64,000 bases of DNA, taken from Kosakonia cowanii JCM 10956 = DSM 18146. Its GTDB lineage: Bacteria; Pseudomonadota; Gammaproteobacteria; Enterobacterales; Enterobacteriaceae. Location of the stretch: the NCBI RefSeq assembly GCF_001975225.1, contig NZ_CP019445.1, forward strand, positions 2,666,001 to 2,730,000. The letters run 5' to 3'. Below, piece by piece: positions 27,264-44,540 of the stretch. Numbering within the stretch: the first letter of the stretch is position 1; each line of letters starts with the position of its first letter. Under the pieces are notes generated by a model that saw only the letters and a program-made list of their open reading frames with translations, did no database searches and was not told the DNA's origin. A program made the position numbers and the translations under genes.

Positions 27264-28229
27264 TCACTGCTGCGCCATCGCCTTCTCGTTTTTCGCCCGC
27301 AGCTTCTTGGCACGGCCCTCCAGCAGCAGATAACCAATCAGCGCCAGCAGCAGCGGCAGGAAGTAGTAGAGCACCCGGTAGGCGAGCAGGGCGGCGATAA
27401 TAATCCCCTGCGACACATGCTCGCTGGCAAGCAGGGCGATAAACACCGCTTCCAGCACGCCGATGCCCGCCGGGATATGCACAATCACCCCGGCGATACT
27501 GCTGACCAGCAGCACCCCAAGCACAAAGAAGAAGTCGGCGCGCATGCCGAGCAGGATCCAGATAATCGCCCCCATCGCAATCCAGTTAGCACTGGAGATC
27601 ACCATCTGCGCGACGGCGAATTTCCACGACGGCAGCACCAGTTTGTGGCCCTTAATGGTGACGTGACGGCGTTTCGCAAACGCGCAGCCCCACAGGTAGA
27701 CGGCGATAATCAACAACAGCACCACGCCGACAATACGCAGCGTCGAGGCGTCGATATACCAGTGCGCCGGGATCTCCACCACGCCAAAGGTAAAGATCAG
27801 CCCGCCGAGCAGAATATAGCCCAGCCAGTTGGTGGTGATACTGAGCGAGAAGATGCGCGTAATGGTGCTGCCTGGCAGCCCAAGCCGCGAGTAGAGGCGA
27901 TAGCGCATGCCAATCCCGCCAACCCAGGTGCTGAGCGTCAGGTTAAAGGCATAACAGATAAACGACACCAGCATCACCTGGCGCTTCGCGAGCTTATGGC
28001 CGCAGTAGGCGCGGCCGAGCAGATCGTAAAAGCCATACAGCACGTAGCTGAGGATCACCAGCGCCACCGCGCTCAGCAGGGCGGTGCGGTTGTAATCGCG
28101 AATGACCTTCCAGACATCTTCCCAGTTCACCTTCTGCGCATAGAGCACCAGCAGAACAATAACGGCGATAAAAAAGATCACCGTGAGGATTTTTTTAGCC
28201 AACCGCCAGCGCGGATGTGATGTTGACAT
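27264..28229 (-). CDS. ybhN: YbhN, UPF0104/LPG-synthase-like membrane protein
   Basis: 321 aa, about eight membrane helices, start [15 protein letters not shown]. Motifs NLTLSTWVGGIGMRYRLYSRLG and VIVHIPAGIGVLEAVF are shared with the lysylphosphatidylglycerol-flippase-like (MprF N-terminal) family. Start overlaps the clsB stop (ATGA), giving a ybhP-clsB-ybhN unit devoted to the envelope; a role in lipid handling is plausible but unproven. Confidence 0.93.
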   Translation of the reverse strand: MSTSHPRWRLAKKILTVIFFIAVIVLLVLYAQKVNWEDVWKVIRDYNRTALLSAVALVILSYVLYGFYDLLGRAYCGHKLAKRQVMLVSFICYAFNLTLSTWVGGIGMRYRLYSRLGLPGSTITRIFSLSITTNWLGYILLGGLIFTFGVVEIPAHWYIDASTLRIVGVVLLLIIAVYLWGCAFAKRRHVTIKGHKLVLPSWKFAVAQMVISSANWIAMGAIIWILLGMRADFFFVLGVLLVSSIAGVIVHIPAGIGVLEAVFIALLASEHVSQGIIIAALLAYRVLYYFLPLLLALIGYLLLEGRAKKLRAKNEKAMAQQ

Positions 28230-29473
28230 CAGGGTTTTGCTCCCGAGTGCTGTGCTTCGTTTCTGTCCTGGGTTTCCATCTCCGGCTGCACCGGCGGCCC
28301 CACTTCAGCCAGTTTAGGGGTATGCGCCGGTAACCAGCCGACCAGCGCCGGGAAGTGGCGTAAGAAGTGGAACACCACCACGCTTTTCCCGAGATTCCAC
28401 CAGGTGCGCTTCGGCGCCATCGACTCATCCACCTGCTTACAATCCTGCTCAATAATCTTTTGCAGGTTGTCGCGCAGCGTCTGGTTAAACTCGCGATCGT
28501 GAATAATCAGGTTCGCTTCGAGATTAAGCGACAGGCTTAACGGGTCAAGGTTACTGGAGCCAACGGTCGCCCAGTGATCGTCCATCAGCGCCACTTTGCC
28601 GTGCAGCGGGCGGCGGCGATACTCATACACCTTCACGCCGCCTTTCAGCAGGTAGTTATAGAGCAGCTCCGCGCCCACTTTGACAATCGGCATATCCGGC
28701 TCGCCCTGCACAATCAGCTTCACGGTAACGCCGCGACGGGCAGCGTTACGCATCGCGTGCAAAAGCCGGTAGCCGGGGAAGAAGTAGGCATTGGCGATAA
28801 TCACTTCCCTACGGGCGTTAGCCAGCATCTTCAGATAGTGACGTTCAATATCGTCGCGGTGGTCGTCATTATCACGCCAGACAAACAGCGCCTGCGCTTC
28901 GCCCGGCTTGCGGTTCTCTTCCGGACGATGACGGCGGCGCTGCCACCAGCGTTTCGCCGGGGCGTTATCGGGCAGGTTTTCCAGCTCAAATTGCAGAATA
29001 TCTTCGACAATTGGCCCTTCGACCCGCACGGCGTAATCCTGTTTCGCCTCGGGGCCATAATCAGAGAGGTGCTCAGCCGAGTAGTTAATCCCGCCGACAA
29101 AGGCGACGGTGTTGTCGATCACTACAATTTTGCGGTGCATACGACGGAAGACGTTGGTACGCATGCCGAGCAGCGGCGGGCGCGGATCGTAGTAGCGGAA
29201 AATCACCCCCGCCGAGGTGAGGGTGCTGACAAACGATTCGCTTAAATCGGGCGAACCGTAGCCGTCGAGCAGCACCTCAATACTGACGCCGCGCTGGGCG
29301 GCGCGTAGCAGCACGCTGTGCAGCTCTTTGCCCACTTTGTCTTCAAACCAGATAAAGGTTTCGAGAATAATTTTCTGTTGCGCGTTATCAATCGCATCGT
29401 AGAGCGCCGGATAGTAGTTATCACCATTTTCCAGCAACTGGATGCGGTTACCGTCCCGCCAGCTACATTTCAT
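28229..29473 (-). CDS. clsB: Cardiolipin synthase B
   Basis: 414 aa. Two phospholipase D HKD motifs: HRKIVVID (about residue 113) and HGKVALMDD (about residue 290), each followed by GG/SSN ([16 protein letters not shown]). E. coli ClsB makes cardiolipin and can make phosphatidylglycerol. No N-terminal helices, unlike ClsA. Its start overlaps the ybhP stop by 4 bp. Confidence 0.95.
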   Translation of the reverse strand: MKCSWRDGNRIQLLENGDNYYPALYDAIDNAQQKIILETFIWFEDKVGKELHSVLLRAAQRGVSIEVLLDGYGSPDLSESFVSTLTSAGVIFRYYDPRPPLLGMRTNVFRRMHRKIVVIDNTVAFVGGINYSAEHLSDYGPEAKQDYAVRVEGPIVEDILQFELENLPDNAPAKRWWQRRRHRPEENRKPGEAQALFVWRDNDDHRDDIERHYLKMLANARREVIIANAYFFPGYRLLHAMRNAARRGVTVKLIVQGEPDMPIVKVGAELLYNYLLKGGVKVYEYRRRPLHGKVALMDDHWATVGSSNLDPLSLSLNLEANLIIHDREFNQTLRDNLQKIIEQDCKQVDESMAPKRTWWNLGKSVVVFHFLRHFPALVGWLPAHTPKLAEVGPPVQPEMETQDRNEAQHSGAKP

Positions 29474-30231
29474 AAATGGATCTCCGCACTCAGGGGGGCA
29501 TGATCGGACAGATGACGCCAGTTGCGCAGCGGCAGCGCGGTAGGCGCACTGGCGCTGGCGTTTTTGACATAAATTCTGTCGAGGCGCAGTAAAGGCAGGC
29601 TGACCGGGAACGTTCGCGCCGGGCGACCGTGCGCGCGGGTGAAGATCTCCTCAAGCCCGGCCTGCGCTTTAAGCGGCTGGTTGGCTTTTTGCCGCCAGTC
29701 GTTGAAATCCCCCGCCACCAGCACCGGTTCGCCTTCCGGCAGAGAGTTGACCCACTCCGCCAGCATTTTTAGCTGCGCCTGGCGATGCGCCTCTTTCAAC
29801 CCAAGATGAACACTGAGGACATGTACCGCGCCGCCATAATCGGGCGGCACAATCCGGCAGTAGAGCAGGCCGCGTTTTTCGCTGCCATCTACTGAGACGT
29901 CGAGGTTTTCGTAGTGTTCAATCGGATAGCGGGAGAGCACCGCATTGCCGTGGTGCCCTTCAGGATAGACCGCATTGCGCCCGTAAGCGAAGTCGCTCCA
30001 CATGGTATCGGCGATAAATTCGTAATGGGTGGTATCGGGCCAGTTCTCAACGCGCAGCGGGTGCACTTCGTGGGCGCCCATCACCTCTTGCAGGCAGACG
30101 ATATCGGCGCTCACCAGGCGCACGGCATCGCGCAACTCGGGCAAAATAAAGCGCCGGTTGAAGGTGGTAAAGCCTTTGTGTGTGTTAATCGTCAATACTT
30201 TTAATGAAAATGGTCGCGCGTGTTGGGTCAT
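29470..30231 (-). CDS. ybhP: YbhP, endonuclease/exonuclease/phosphatase-family protein
   Basis: 253 aa. EEP-fold motifs: [16 protein letters not shown] (catalytic Glu), [23 protein letters not shown] (Asp/Asn) and the C-terminal [11 protein letters not shown] (His). Substrate unknown; the neighbour clsB suggests a phosphodiester lipid substrate as easily as a nucleic acid. First gene of the ybhP-clsB-ybhN unit, divergent from ybhQ. Confidence 0.93.
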   Translation of the reverse strand: MTQHARPFSLKVLTINTHKGFTTFNRRFILPELRDAVRLVSADIVCLQEVMGAHEVHPLRVENWPDTTHYEFIADTMWSDFAYGRNAVYPEGHHGNAVLSRYPIEHYENLDVSVDGSEKRGLLYCRIVPPDYGGAVHVLSVHLGLKEAHRQAQLKMLAEWVNSLPEGEPVLVAGDFNDWRQKANQPLKAQAGLEEIFTRAHGRPARTFPVSLPLLRLDRIYVKNASASAPTALPLRNWRHLSDHAPLSAEIHL

Positions 30232-30364
30232 AAATCTCCTGCCAGCATCACTCTCCTGTATAGAAATAAATTGTAGTCCCTGTCACAAAAAAAGCCGGGG
30301 TTACAGAATTTTCCGTAGATCGGGGTACTCTTCTACAAGAGTAAAATCCTTGCGGAGAGATGCC

Positions 30365-30784
30365 ATGAAGTGGCAACAACGTGTTCGTGTCGCAACAGGC
30401 CTGAGTTGCTGGCAGATTATGTTGCATTTGATGATTGTGGCGATACTGGTGATGGGCTGGATGAGCGGCAGGCTGGTGCACGTGGGGCTGGGGCTGTGCG
30501 TGCTTTATGGCGTCACCGTGCTGCTGATGCTCTTTTTCCAGCGCCATCATGACGCCGGCTGGCGCGGCATCGGCGATGTGCTCGAGGAGCTAACCACCAC
30601 CTGGTATTTTGGCGCATCCCTTATTGCCATCTGGCTGCTCTCGCGGGTGCTGCAAAACAACTACCTGCTGGCGCTTGCCGGGCTGGCAATCCTTGGCGGC
30701 CCGGCGGTGGTCTCACTCTTAACTAAAGAGAAACGGCTAGGTCGTGTGACGACGAAACATGGCGTAGGCCGCAGTGCCCGTTGA
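30365..30784 (+). CDS. ybhQ: YbhQ, small inner-membrane protein
   Basis: 139 aa from [20 protein letters not shown], matching E. coli YbhQ. Four hydrophobic helices with a soluble loop [12 protein letters not shown] and the conserved [13 protein letters not shown]. Function unknown. The C-terminal coding end overlaps the convergent ybhR by 48 bp, so the two 3' ends share sequence on opposite strands. Confidence 0.92.
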   Translation: MKWQQRVRVATGLSCWQIMLHLMIVAILVMGWMSGRLVHVGLGLCVLYGVTVLLMLFFQRHHDAGWRGIGDVLEELTTTWYFGASLIAIWLLSRVLQNNYLLALAGLAILGGPAVVSLLTKEKRLGRVTTKHGVGRSAR

Positions 30785-31843
30785 CAGGGCAATCACTATC
30801 AGCGGCCACAGGCTTCCCCAGATAATCTCCAGACTGGCATCCTTCAAATAGATCTGCTTGGTGATATCGGTAAAGTGCCGGATCGGGTTAATCCAGGTTA
30901 AGTCCTGCAACCACACCGGCATGTTCTCCACCGGCGAAACGTAACCCGAAAGCAGGATCGCCGGCATCATAAAGACAAACACCCCGATAAACGCCTGCTG
31001 CTGCGTTTCGCAAAACGACGAGATCAACAGCCCAAACCCAACCAGCGACAGGCCGTAAACCAGCATCGCGAAGTAGAAGAGCAGCAGCGATCCGGCAAAC
31101 GGGATCTGGTAAGCCAGAATGCCGAACAGCAGCACAATCGTCGCCTGAAACGCGGCGACAATCAGCGCCGGCACCGCTTTGCCGATAAAGATCTGCCAAG
31201 TGGCAAGCGGCGAGACCAACAGCTGATCGAAGGTGCCCTGTTCCCGCTCGCGCGCTACCGACAGCGAGGTGACAATCATCACGCCGATGGTGGTGATCAT
31301 CGCTACCAGCGACGGCACGATAAACCATTTGTAATCGAGATTCGGGTTGTACCAGTTACGCACCACCAGCTCGCTGTTGTTCGGCTTCGACTGCCCGGCC
31401 AGCAGCTCCTGCTGATAATCCTTCACCACCTGCTGAAGATAGTTGGCGGCGATCTGCGCGCTGTTCGAGTTACGCCCGTCGAGGATCAACTGCATCTGCG
31501 CCGGTTTGCCGCTGTCGAGATCGCGGGAAAAATCCGCCGGGAAGCGCACCAGCAGCAGCGCTTTTTGCGTATCCAGCGTCGGGCGGATTTCCTGCGGGCT
31601 GTGCAGCAGCAGCACGTTGGTAAAGGCTTTGGCGCGGGCGAAGCGCTGGGTCAGCTCCACCGCGTGCTTGCCGTTATCCTCGTTATAGATAGCGATAGTG
31701 GCGTTGGTCACCTCAAGGGTGGCGGCAAACGGGAAGAGCAGCACCTGAAAAATCACCGGCAGAATCAAAATGGCGCGGGTTTGCGGCTCGCGCAGCAGGG
31801 ACTGTAACTCTTTGCGGATCAGCGTCCATAAACGGTGAAACAT
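30737..31843 (-). CDS. ybhR: YbhR, ABC-2 type exporter permease
   Basis: 368 aa: an N-terminal helix, a periplasmic domain (~residues 40-175) and a C-terminal bundle of five helices, with the ABC-2 motif [18 protein letters not shown] and a late [12 protein letters not shown]. With YbhS it forms the membrane part of the YbhFSR exporter, reported in E. coli to affect drug, Na+/Li+ and cephalosporin tolerance. Last gene of cecR-ybhGFSR. Confidence 0.94.
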   Translation of the reverse strand: MFHRLWTLIRKELQSLLREPQTRAILILPVIFQVLLFPFAATLEVTNATIAIYNEDNGKHAVELTQRFARAKAFTNVLLLHSPQEIRPTLDTQKALLLVRFPADFSRDLDSGKPAQMQLILDGRNSNSAQIAANYLQQVVKDYQQELLAGQSKPNNSELVVRNWYNPNLDYKWFIVPSLVAMITTIGVMIVTSLSVAREREQGTFDQLLVSPLATWQIFIGKAVPALIVAAFQATIVLLFGILAYQIPFAGSLLLFYFAMLVYGLSLVGFGLLISSFCETQQQAFIGVFVFMMPAILLSGYVSPVENMPVWLQDLTWINPIRHFTDITKQIYLKDASLEIIWGSLWPLIVIALSTGTAAYAMFRRHTT

Positions 31844-31852
31844 GGCTTCTCC

Positions 31853-32986
31853 TTAATCCAGCCTGCGTTTGGTTTTCAGCCACGTCAGGCCGATAAACAT
31901 CACGGCGGAGGCCACCAAAAACAGCATATTTATGGTCAATACCAGCGGAATATTGCCCGCCAGGAAGAGGCTTTGCAGCGTGCTGACAAAGTAACGCGCC
32001 GGGATGATATAGGTCACCGCACGAATAATCGCCGGCATACTGTCGATCTGAAAGATAAAGCCAGAGAGCATAATCGACGGCAGAAACGCGGCGTTCAGCG
32101 CCACCTGCGCGGCGTTAAACTGGTTGCGCGTGGTGGTGGAGATTAAAAGCCCCATGCCGAGCGTGCTGAGCAGAAACAGGCTGCTGAGCAGAAACAGGAT
32201 CAGCAGCGAGCCGCGATAGGGCACACCGAGAATAAAGACCGACACCAGCATACAGAGCAGCATCGCCAGCATGCCGAGAAAGTAGTAGGGAATGAGCTTA
32301 CAGAGCAGCAGCTCAGCGCGGGTGATCTCGGTGGAGAGCAGCGCCTCCATGGTGCCGCGCTCCCACTCGCGCGCCACCACCAGCGAGGTGAGGATCGCGC
32401 CAATTACCGTCATGATAATGGTCACCGCGCCGGGAATAATAAAGTGCTGGCTGATGGCCGCCGGGTTGAACCAGTAGCGCGTCTGCACATCGATTAGCGG
32501 CGTGAAGGTTTCGCCGCGATCTTCCGCGCGCTGCGCCTGCCAGAGCTGCCAGATCCCTTGTAAATAGCCCTGCACAAAGTTGGCGGTATTCGGTTCGCTG
32601 CCGTCGGTGATCACCTGAATCGGTGCCACCTCGCTGGGTCTTGCCATCTGGGCATCGAAGTTGACCGGAATCACCACCAGACCACGGATGCGCCCGGCCT
32701 GCATCATCTCAATCAACTGCTGGCGATCGCTGCTGATTGTGGCGTCAATATAGGGCGAGCCGGTGAGCGCGTGGGTAAAATCGAGCGCCTCATCGCTGCG
32801 CTGCTCAAGCAGCACGCCGACGCGCAGCTTGCTGGAGTCGAGGTTGATGCCGTAGCCAAAAATAAACAGCAGCAGCAGCGGGATCACCACCGCAATCAGC
32901 CAGCTACTCGGGTCACGCACGATTTGCCGCGTCTCTTTGACGCACAGCGCCCGTACGCGCCGCCAGGAGAGGGCGTTAACGCGCAT
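31853..32986 (-). CDS. ybhS: YbhS, ABC-2 type exporter permease
   Basis: 377 aa, same architecture as YbhR: N-terminal helix at [13 protein letters not shown], large periplasmic domain, then [21 protein letters not shown] and five helices. Overlaps the ybhF 3' end by 11 bp and is 9 bp before ybhR, so the three are translationally linked. Confidence 0.95.
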   Translation of the reverse strand: MRVNALSWRRVRALCVKETRQIVRDPSSWLIAVVIPLLLLFIFGYGINLDSSKLRVGVLLEQRSDEALDFTHALTGSPYIDATISSDRQQLIEMMQAGRIRGLVVIPVNFDAQMARPSEVAPIQVITDGSEPNTANFVQGYLQGIWQLWQAQRAEDRGETFTPLIDVQTRYWFNPAAISQHFIIPGAVTIIMTVIGAILTSLVVAREWERGTMEALLSTEITRAELLLCKLIPYYFLGMLAMLLCMLVSVFILGVPYRGSLLILFLLSSLFLLSTLGMGLLISTTTRNQFNAAQVALNAAFLPSIMLSGFIFQIDSMPAIIRAVTYIIPARYFVSTLQSLFLAGNIPLVLTINMLFLVASAVMFIGLTWLKTKRRLD

Positions 32987-34715
32987 TGCTATGCTCCTTA
33001 TCCCAGTTCTGGATCAGCGTGATAAACGCATGCTCCATCGTCGGGTCCGGGTGGTTGTCATCGGCGGTCTGCGCTTTCAGCTCGTCCGGCGTGCCGCTGG
33101 CAATTAGTTTGCCGCGGTAGACCAGCCCGATGCGGTCGCAATACTCCGCCTCATCCATAAAGTGGGTGGTGACCATCACCGTCACCCCTTTTTCCACCAT
33201 GCTGTTGATATGCAGCCAGAACTCGCGGCGGGTGAGGGGATCGACGCCGGAGGTGGGTTCATCGAGAAAAAGAATGTCCGGCTCGTGCATCAGCGAGCAG
33301 GCCAGCGCTAGCCGCTGCTTATAGCCGAGCGGCAGTTGATCGGTGGCGTGGCGGGCAATGGTCTCCAGGCCAAACGCTTCGCTCATTCGCGCCATCTTCT
33401 CCCGCTGCGCGCTGCCGCGCAGTCCATACACGCCGGAGAAGAAGCGCAGGTTCTGCTCCACGGTCAGGTTGCCGTAAAGGGAGAACTTTTGTGCCATATA
33501 GCCGAGGCGCTGGCGCGCTTTGCCGGAGCTGACTTTAAGATCCATATTCAGCACCAGCGCCTGGCCAGCGGTCGGCACCAGCAGGCCGCACATCATCTTA
33601 AAGGTGGTGGATTTGCCCGCACCGTTCGGGCCGAGCAGGCCAAAGATCTCGCCGCGCTTGACGGCAAAATTAACCTCGTCGGTGGCGGCAAAATCGCCAA
33701 ACTTTTTGGTGAGCGATCTCGCTTCAATCACCGTCTCTTCGCTGTCGCCCTTCACCGAGTGCAGGATCTTGCCAAGCGGCGACTCGGCGGCACCCGCACC
33801 GCCCAGCAGGTCGATAAAGGCATCTTCGAAGCGCGGAGCGGTCTCCTCAATCTGTAGCGGCGGCATCTCTGGCGCGGCGTGAATCGCCTGCACATCGGCC
33901 CCTTTTTTCAGGATCATGCGCACCGAGCGCCCCTGGATCACGCCGTCGCTCACCTGCGGCAGCCTGAGAATGCGGCGCAGCAGGCGGCGGTTATTCTCAT
34001 CGCGGCTGGTGAGCAGAAAGCTGCGCCCGGCCATGCTGCGGGTTAAGGCTTTCGGCTCGCCGTGGTAGAGCAGCTCGCCCTCGTTCATCAGCAGTACATC
34101 GCGGCACTGCTCCGCTTCATCAAGATAGGAGGTGCTCCAGAGGATCAGCATCCCGTCGCCCGCTAGTTCATGTACCATCTGCCACAGCTCACGCCGCGAA
34201 ATGGGGTCGACGCCGACGCCCGGCTCATCAAGCAGCAGCACCTGCGGATCGCCGACCAGCGTACAGGCCAGCCCCAGCTTCTGCTTCATACCACCGGAAA
34301 GTTTGCCCGCCAGCCGGTCGGTAAAGGGGCCGAGAGAGGTAAACGCCAGCAGGCGGGTAAACATCTGCTGGCGCTTCTCGCCGGTGACGCTGCGCAGATC
34401 GGCATAGAGGATCAGGTTCTCCATCACCGTCAGATCTTCATAGAGGCCAAATTTCTGCGGCATATAGCCGAGCACGGCATGCAGTTCGCTGTCGTTGTCG
34501 ATAGGGTCGAGGCCCAGCACACGCACGCGGCCTTCGTTCTGCTTCATCAACCCTGCCAGAATACGCATCAGCGTCGTTTTGCCCGCGCCATCCGGGCCGA
34601 CCAGCCCGGTGACATAACCGGCCTGGATTTTACAATCCAGCCGCGCCACCGCCGGTTTCTCCATGCCGGGGAACTGTTTTACCAGCCCGTCGATCTGAAT
34701 AGTCCGCTCATTCAT
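32976..34715 (-). CDS. ybhF: YbhF, fused double ABC ATPase of the YbhFSR exporter
   Basis: 579 aa from [17 protein letters not shown] (34715); the six extra codons upstream lie in ybhG. NBD1: Walker [10 protein letters not shown], signature LSGGMKQK, Walker [16 protein letters not shown]2 (from ~residue 335): Walker [10 protein letters not shown], altered signature LPLGYKQRL, Walker [14 protein letters not shown]-loop [10 protein letters not shown]. Powers export through YbhS/YbhR with YbhG as adaptor. Overlaps ybhG by 8 bp. Confidence 0.95.
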   Translation of the reverse strand: MNERTIQIDGLVKQFPGMEKPAVARLDCKIQAGYVTGLVGPDGAGKTTLMRILAGLMKQNEGRVRVLGLDPIDNDSELHAVLGYMPQKFGLYEDLTVMENLILYADLRSVTGEKRQQMFTRLLAFTSLGPFTDRLAGKLSGGMKQKLGLACTLVGDPQVLLLDEPGVGVDPISRRELWQMVHELAGDGMLILWSTSYLDEAEQCRDVLLMNEGELLYHGEPKALTRSMAGRSFLLTSRDENNRRLLRRILRLPQVSDGVIQGRSVRMILKKGADVQAIHAAPEMPPLQIEETAPRFEDAFIDLLGGAGAAESPLGKILHSVKGDSEETVIEARSLTKKFGDFAATDEVNFAVKRGEIFGLLGPNGAGKSTTFKMMCGLLVPTAGQALVLNMDLKVSSGKARQRLGYMAQKFSLYGNLTVEQNLRFFSGVYGLRGSAQREKMARMSEAFGLETIARHATDQLPLGYKQRLALACSLMHEPDILFLDEPTSGVDPLTRREFWLHINSMVEKGVTVMVTTHFMDEAEYCDRIGLVYRGKLIASGTPDELKAQTADDNHPDPTMEHAFITLIQNWDKEHSNAR

Positions 34716-35706
34716 GACGCGCCTCGCCGTCAAAACGCAGCGTCACCGGCATCCCCTGGCGCAGGTTATCATCGGCATCGGTGACGATAATGCGCAGGCG
34801 ATAGACCAGGTCGGTACGCAGATCCGGGGTTTCAACGGTTTTTGGGGTAAATTCGGCGGTCGGCGAGACAAAGCCGATTTTGCCGTGATAGGGCTTATCC
34901 GGGCGGCCATCGGTGTAGAGCAGGATTTCGGCACCCGGTCGCGTCTGGTGCAGATTGCGCTCATCGACATAGGCGCGCACCCACACCGGGCGGGTCAGCG
35001 ACAGGGTTAACACGCTGCTGCCTGCGTTAAGCATGCTGCCCGGCTCGACGGCGCGGGTCAGCACCGTGCCGTTGCTCGGCGCGACAAGCGTAGTGTCCTG
35101 CAAATCAAGCTGCGCCTGCGCCAATGCGGCCTGCGCCTGTTCGAGGCCCGCTTTCGCCTGGGCGATCTCCTGCGGGCGGTTACCAGCGCGGAACTGGCGC
35201 AACTTATCCTGCGCCGATTTGAGCGTTGCCTGCGCCTGGTCGCGCGCCGAGCGGGCATTCTCCAGATCGTTTGCCGAGATCACTTTTGTTTTCCACAGCC
35301 CCTGCTGGCGCTGATAGAAGTTCTGCGCGTAATCGTACGCCGCCTGCGCCTGGCTCACGGCGGAGGCCGCCTGGGCAATCTCCTCGGCGCGGTAGCCTTC
35401 GGTGGCTAACGCATATTTGGCTTCGGCAGTAGAGAGGTTGGCTTTCGCCTGCAACAGCGCGTTTTCATAAGGCGCGCGGTCGATTTCGCCGAGCTTCTGC
35501 CCGGCCTGTACGCTGTCGCCCTCATCCACCTGCAACGCCGCCAGCCGCCCGCCGACGCGAAAACTTAAATTAACGGTGCGGATATCGACATTGCCATACA
35601 GCGTCAGGCTGTCGTCCTGCCTGCTTTGATACCAGTACCAACCGCCGGCGAGCATCGCCAGCAGCACCACGCTGAGTAACACCACAACGCTACGCTTTTT
35701 CATCAC
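34708..35706 (-). CDS. ybhG: YbhG, HlyD-family membrane fusion protein
   Basis: 332 aa, E. coli length. One N-terminal membrane anchor (residues ~5-25), then half-lipoyl [18 protein letters not shown], a long Ala/Gln-rich alpha-hairpin (~80-210) and the second lipoyl half and beta barrel ([30 protein letters not shown]). Adaptor between the YbhFSR pump and probably TolC. Start overlaps the cecR stop (ATGA). Confidence 0.95.
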   Translation of the reverse strand: MMKKRSVVVLLSVVLLAMLAGGWYWYQSRQDDSLTLYGNVDIRTVNLSFRVGGRLAALQVDEGDSVQAGQKLGEIDRAPYENALLQAKANLSTAEAKYALATEGYRAEEIAQAASAVSQAQAAYDYAQNFYQRQQGLWKTKVISANDLENARSARDQAQATLKSAQDKLRQFRAGNRPQEIAQAKAGLEQAQAALAQAQLDLQDTTLVAPSNGTVLTRAVEPGSMLNAGSSVLTLSLTRPVWVRAYVDERNLHQTRPGAEILLYTDGRPDKPYHGKIGFVSPTAEFTPKTVETPDLRTDLVYRLRIIVTDADDNLRQGMPVTLRFDGEARHE

Positions 35707-36377
35707 TCCGGACTCCTGTGCGTTAATCCCTGCAAAATAAAATCGATATGGCAGGTGATGACTTGAAAGATCATTTCCGTTTTCTCTTCGTCGAACTGCG
35801 TCCAGCCTGCACGCAGCAAAATGGTCTCCCGCACCAGGCGGAAGGCGAGGATCTCGCCGATTAAGGCGTGGGCATGCAGCACCATCTGCGTGCTGTCGGC
35901 ATCCTGTCCGGTGTAGGCGGCGAGCAGGCGCGTCAAATGCTGGTGCATCGGGTCGATCACCTGCTCATGCACAATCTGATAGGCGCGAGTGGGGGAGAGC
36001 TGCTCGCGGGAGATAAATTTGCTCAGGTTTAGGGTTTCATCATGGGTGAGCAGCGTGAGCATCTCTTTGCTGGCGCGATGGATCAGCGCGCGGATGGCCG
36101 ATCGGTCAGGCTCGGTCTCGGCAAACAGCGCCTCGGCGGCCTGCACGTGTGGCGCAAAATGGTGGCTGATAAAGTCGGCAATCCACTGCGCGCAGGCGAG
36201 GTAGAGATCCTCTTTCGAGCCGAAGTAGTAAGGGATGGCGGCGATGTTCTGCCCGGCCTGGGCGGCGATATCCCGCGTGGTGGCATGCAGGCCATACTCG
36301 CCAAACTGCGCAAGGGCGGCGGCAATTAACTGATTTTTGGCCTGTTCGCCTTTGCTGGTGGTCGGTGTGCTATTCAT
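35703..36377 (-). CDS. cecR: CecR (YbiH), TetR-family regulator
   Basis: 224 aa from [17 protein letters not shown]; a start at 36398 would lie in the operator. N-terminal TetR helix-turn-helix [28 protein letters not shown]-terminal ligand domain. In E. coli CecR represses ybhGFSR and rhlE and affects sensitivity to cefoperazone and chloramphenicol. First gene of the operon with a perfect 20-bp palindrome 13 bp upstream. Confidence 0.95.
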   Translation of the reverse strand: MNSTPTTSKGEQAKNQLIAAALAQFGEYGLHATTRDIAAQAGQNIAAIPYYFGSKEDLYLACAQWIADFISHHFAPHVQAAEALFAETEPDRSAIRALIHRASKEMLTLLTHDETLNLSKFISREQLSPTRAYQIVHEQVIDPMHQHLTRLLAAYTGQDADSTQMVLHAHALIGEILAFRLVRETILLRAGWTQFDEEKTEMIFQVITCHIDFILQGLTHRSPE

Positions 36378-36390
36378 AGGGGTTATAAAA

Positions 36391-36410
36391 TTAATCAATC
36401 GATTGATTAA
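36391..36410. promoter_or_regulatory. CecR operator
   Basis: TTAATCAATCGATTGATTAA is a perfect 20-bp palindrome between the divergent cecR and rhlE. Its position and symmetry fit autoregulation of cecR-ybhGFSR by the TetR-type CecR, possibly with rhlE. The rest of 36411-36659 shows only the rhlE leader. Confidence 0.88.
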
Positions 36411-36659
36411 CTTTACGACGCCGGAAAAATGTTGTCCAATTTTTGCGCAGGAAATGTGAGGGGGGCTAAATTTATCCCTTTTTCAGAGAATGAAGCGGGA
36501 AGATATCTTGCTGAGACATTGACGTGGGATATTTTATGCGCCGGATCACAAAAGCTGATACACTCCGCACCTTCATGACATTGTGGTTTTTGTCATCAGT
36601 CTACCTATTATCTCCTCGAAAACTACACCTGTGACAGGTCGGGGCGGTGCGGAGTTGTT

Positions 36660-38090
<1,431 letters not shown>

Positions 38091-38131
38091 ATCTGTTTCC
38101 GTTCAGGCCGGGTAGGTTTATCCGGCACTCA

Positions 38132-38170
38132 AAACCGCCATCGGGCATTACGCCGGATGGCGGTTTTTTT
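38132..38170 (+). terminator. rhlE terminator, REP-like
   Basis: AAACCGCCATC and GGATGGCGGTTT arms around GGGCATTACGCC, followed by a T-run. It resembles a REP palindrome serving as the intrinsic terminator. Confidence 0.88.
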
Positions 38171-38203
38171 ATGGTGCTGCTGACACGATCTCACTGAAAC
38201 GGC

Positions 38204-38350
38204 GTTGGCCGGATAAGCGTGAGCGCCATCCGGCATTCTCCCCGCGGCACCGATTGCCGGATGGCGGCTCCGCCTTATCCGGCCTACCAAAACGGAGCCC
38301 GCTGCCGCTGGAACGGCGTAGGCCGGATAAGCGCCAGCGCCATCCGGCAA
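38204..38350. repeat. REP cluster left of repeat copy 1
   Basis: Three alternating REP units (GGCCGGATAAGCG / GCCATCCGGCA / GCCGGATGGCGGC / TTATCCGGCC) arranged as a BIME-like cluster. Confidence 0.88.
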
Positions 38351-38407
38351 TGTATCAGCGATACCGACTTTGCTTTTATCTGCAATATGACAGCGAGGGG
38401 GTTGTGT

Positions 38408-38663
38408 CCCCGCTGAAATCGGCGAACCGAAGCGTGAATGACAAGGTCTGGACGCCATGGATGGCGGACAGAGGCGAACCGAGACAGGATGTCGAGTCGA
38501 GCCGGCCGCAGTCAGACACGCGGGAGGTGAGCGCAGTGCGCAGCACCGATTTCCTCGCGGGGCCGCGGGGATTGACAAGGGGGGAGCGGTCCCCCCCTTG
38601 TCCCGTTCACCGCATAAGAGATTAATGAAACTCCCCAATGCCTGGTGAACGGAACCGTTCCAC
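38408..38663 (+). repeat. 256-bp interspersed structured element, copy 1
   Basis: Matches 49149-49404 in the same orientation with four substitutions in about 256 bp. Inside it are a 9-bp GC hairpin CAAGGGGGG / CCCCCCTTG (38576-38600) and a 9-bp inverted repeat CCGTTCACC / GGTGAACGG (38603-38611 / 38644-38652). Weaker homology extends ~45 bp further left. Short ORFs on both strands show no codon-style divergence. It is bordered by REP units on both sides. Unknown type; not an insertion sequence (no transposase) and not ERIC by sequence. Confidence 0.85.
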
Positions 38664-38791
38664 AAAATGCCATATGCCAGACCCATTGCCGGATGGCGGC
38701 TGCGCCTTATCCGGCCTACTGAACCCCGTCCACCGAGGCAACGTGCCGCACCGATTGCCGGATGGCGCGTTACACGCTTATCCGGCCTGCG
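38664..38791. repeat. REP units right of repeat copy 1, one apparently inserted
   Basis: Two REP palindromes (38686-38720, 38754-38791). Compared with copy 2, 38664-38733 is an extra 70 bp carrying a whole REP, bounded by TCCAC on both sides (38659-38663, 38729-38733), like an insertion with a 5-bp duplication. Confidence 0.8.
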
Positions 38792-38811
38792 CGGTTTCAG
38801 AGGCCGGGATT

Positions 38812-43529
<4,718 letters not shown>

Positions 43530-43576
43530 GCTCATTCCTCCAGACAGACGCCGATTTTCTGGCGTCATCAACAAAC

Positions 43577-43635
43577 ATCGGCCCCGGCCGATACCTTGTT
43601 TCCTCTGGGGTTTGCCTGATTTAACAGTAACAAGC
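43577..43635 (-). promoter_or_regulatory. Second RAT-like antiterminator site before bglF
   Basis: On the minus strand GCTTGTTACTGTTAAATCAG followed by GCAAACCCC (43635-~43606) follows the RAT pattern, with one change in the GGCAAAACC core. A perfect ATCGGCC/GGCCGAT hairpin (43577-43592) follows, then a poor T tract. Mirrors the E. coli bgl operon, which has a terminator on each side of bglG. Confidence 0.6.
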
Positions 43636-43686
43636 CTGGATGGAATTCATTTTTCACGCCGCAGGCATATCTGCCTGCCGGGTGAA

Positions 43687-44523
43687 TTACGCCGACCGTT
43701 GCACCACGTTTTCGATATGCACGGTCAGATAAAGCTTCTCGGAGTTGCTCATGGTGTGGTGATAATGTTTGCCGACAAACTCGCTGATGGCGTTAACGCA
43801 CTTCAGCGTCGTTTGATAGCGGCGCTCAACCATGGCAAATAACTCCTCGTCATCGTTGTTTAATACCTCCCCGGCAATCACCCGCTGCGCGAAAAATTTT
43901 AAATGAGTAATAAAGCGCTGGTAATTGAGGGTGTGCTCATCGGGCGGCAGGGTAAAAAAGTATCTGACGATATTTTGCAGCTGATAAATAAGCCGGGTAA
44001 TTTGCGTGGTTTTTCCCATCGTATCGTTCAGCCCGGCGTTCACAATATGCAGGGCGATACTGCACGCTTCGCTGTCCGGTAACAGCGTGCCGGTGCGCGC
44101 CACCACCATGCCCAGCGCCTGGCGGCCAATGGCGTACTCGGCGGTGTAAAAGTGGCGCACTTCCCACTCCAGCGGGTTGGCTAAACTCTCGCCTTTTTCA
44201 CTGCGTTGCAGGGCAAAATGGAGGTGATCGGCAAGGGTGACATACAGCCCGTCGCTTAATTTATGCGGCAGGGTTTCGCACGCGAGGGCGACAATATCCG
44301 CGGTTAACTGGACAATTTCCACCGGCACTTCGCTCACCAGATCTTTAAAACGGGCCGAGAGCTGGGAGTCTTTCAGGTGGAATATCTTCTCAATGGCGTC
44401 CATATTGACGCGGTCACCGCTCTGGGTATTAAACCCGAGGCCGCGCCCGGTCAGAATTACCTCAAAGCCGTGCTCATCGAGGGCGCTGACAACGTTATTA
44501 TTTAATATTTGTTTGACCAGCAT
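43687..44523 (-). CDS. bglG: BglG/LicT-family transcription antiterminator
   Basis: 278 aa from MLVKQILNNNVVSALDEHG (GGAG six bases upstream); the longer frame starts at TTG. N-terminal RNA-binding CAT domain (1-60) with NNNVV and GRGLGFNTQSGD; PRD1 (~65-170) with DHLHFALQRS and PRD2 (~175-278) with ACSIALHIVNAGLND, the His residues being PTS phosphorylation targets. Prevents termination at the RAT/terminator at 44541-44626 when beta-glucosides are present. Confidence 0.93.
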   Translation of the reverse strand: MLVKQILNNNVVSALDEHGFEVILTGRGLGFNTQSGDRVNMDAIEKIFHLKDSQLSARFKDLVSEVPVEIVQLTADIVALACETLPHKLSDGLYVTLADHLHFALQRSEKGESLANPLEWEVRHFYTAEYAIGRQALGMVVARTGTLLPDSEACSIALHIVNAGLNDTMGKTTQITRLIYQLQNIVRYFFTLPPDEHTLNYQRFITHLKFFAQRVIAGEVLNNDDEELFAMVERRYQTTLKCVNAISEFVGKHYHHTMSNSEKLYLTVHIENVVQRSA

Positions 44524-44540
44524 CGCCAACTCCTGCAAAC

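Noticed and set aside
38457..38648. 63-aa ORF in repeat copy 1, matched by one at 49198-49389, and facing ORFs on the other strand
   Set aside because: Open frames exist on several frames in both copies, there is no convincing ribosome site, and the few differences do not favour silent positions; the DNA repeat explains them better.
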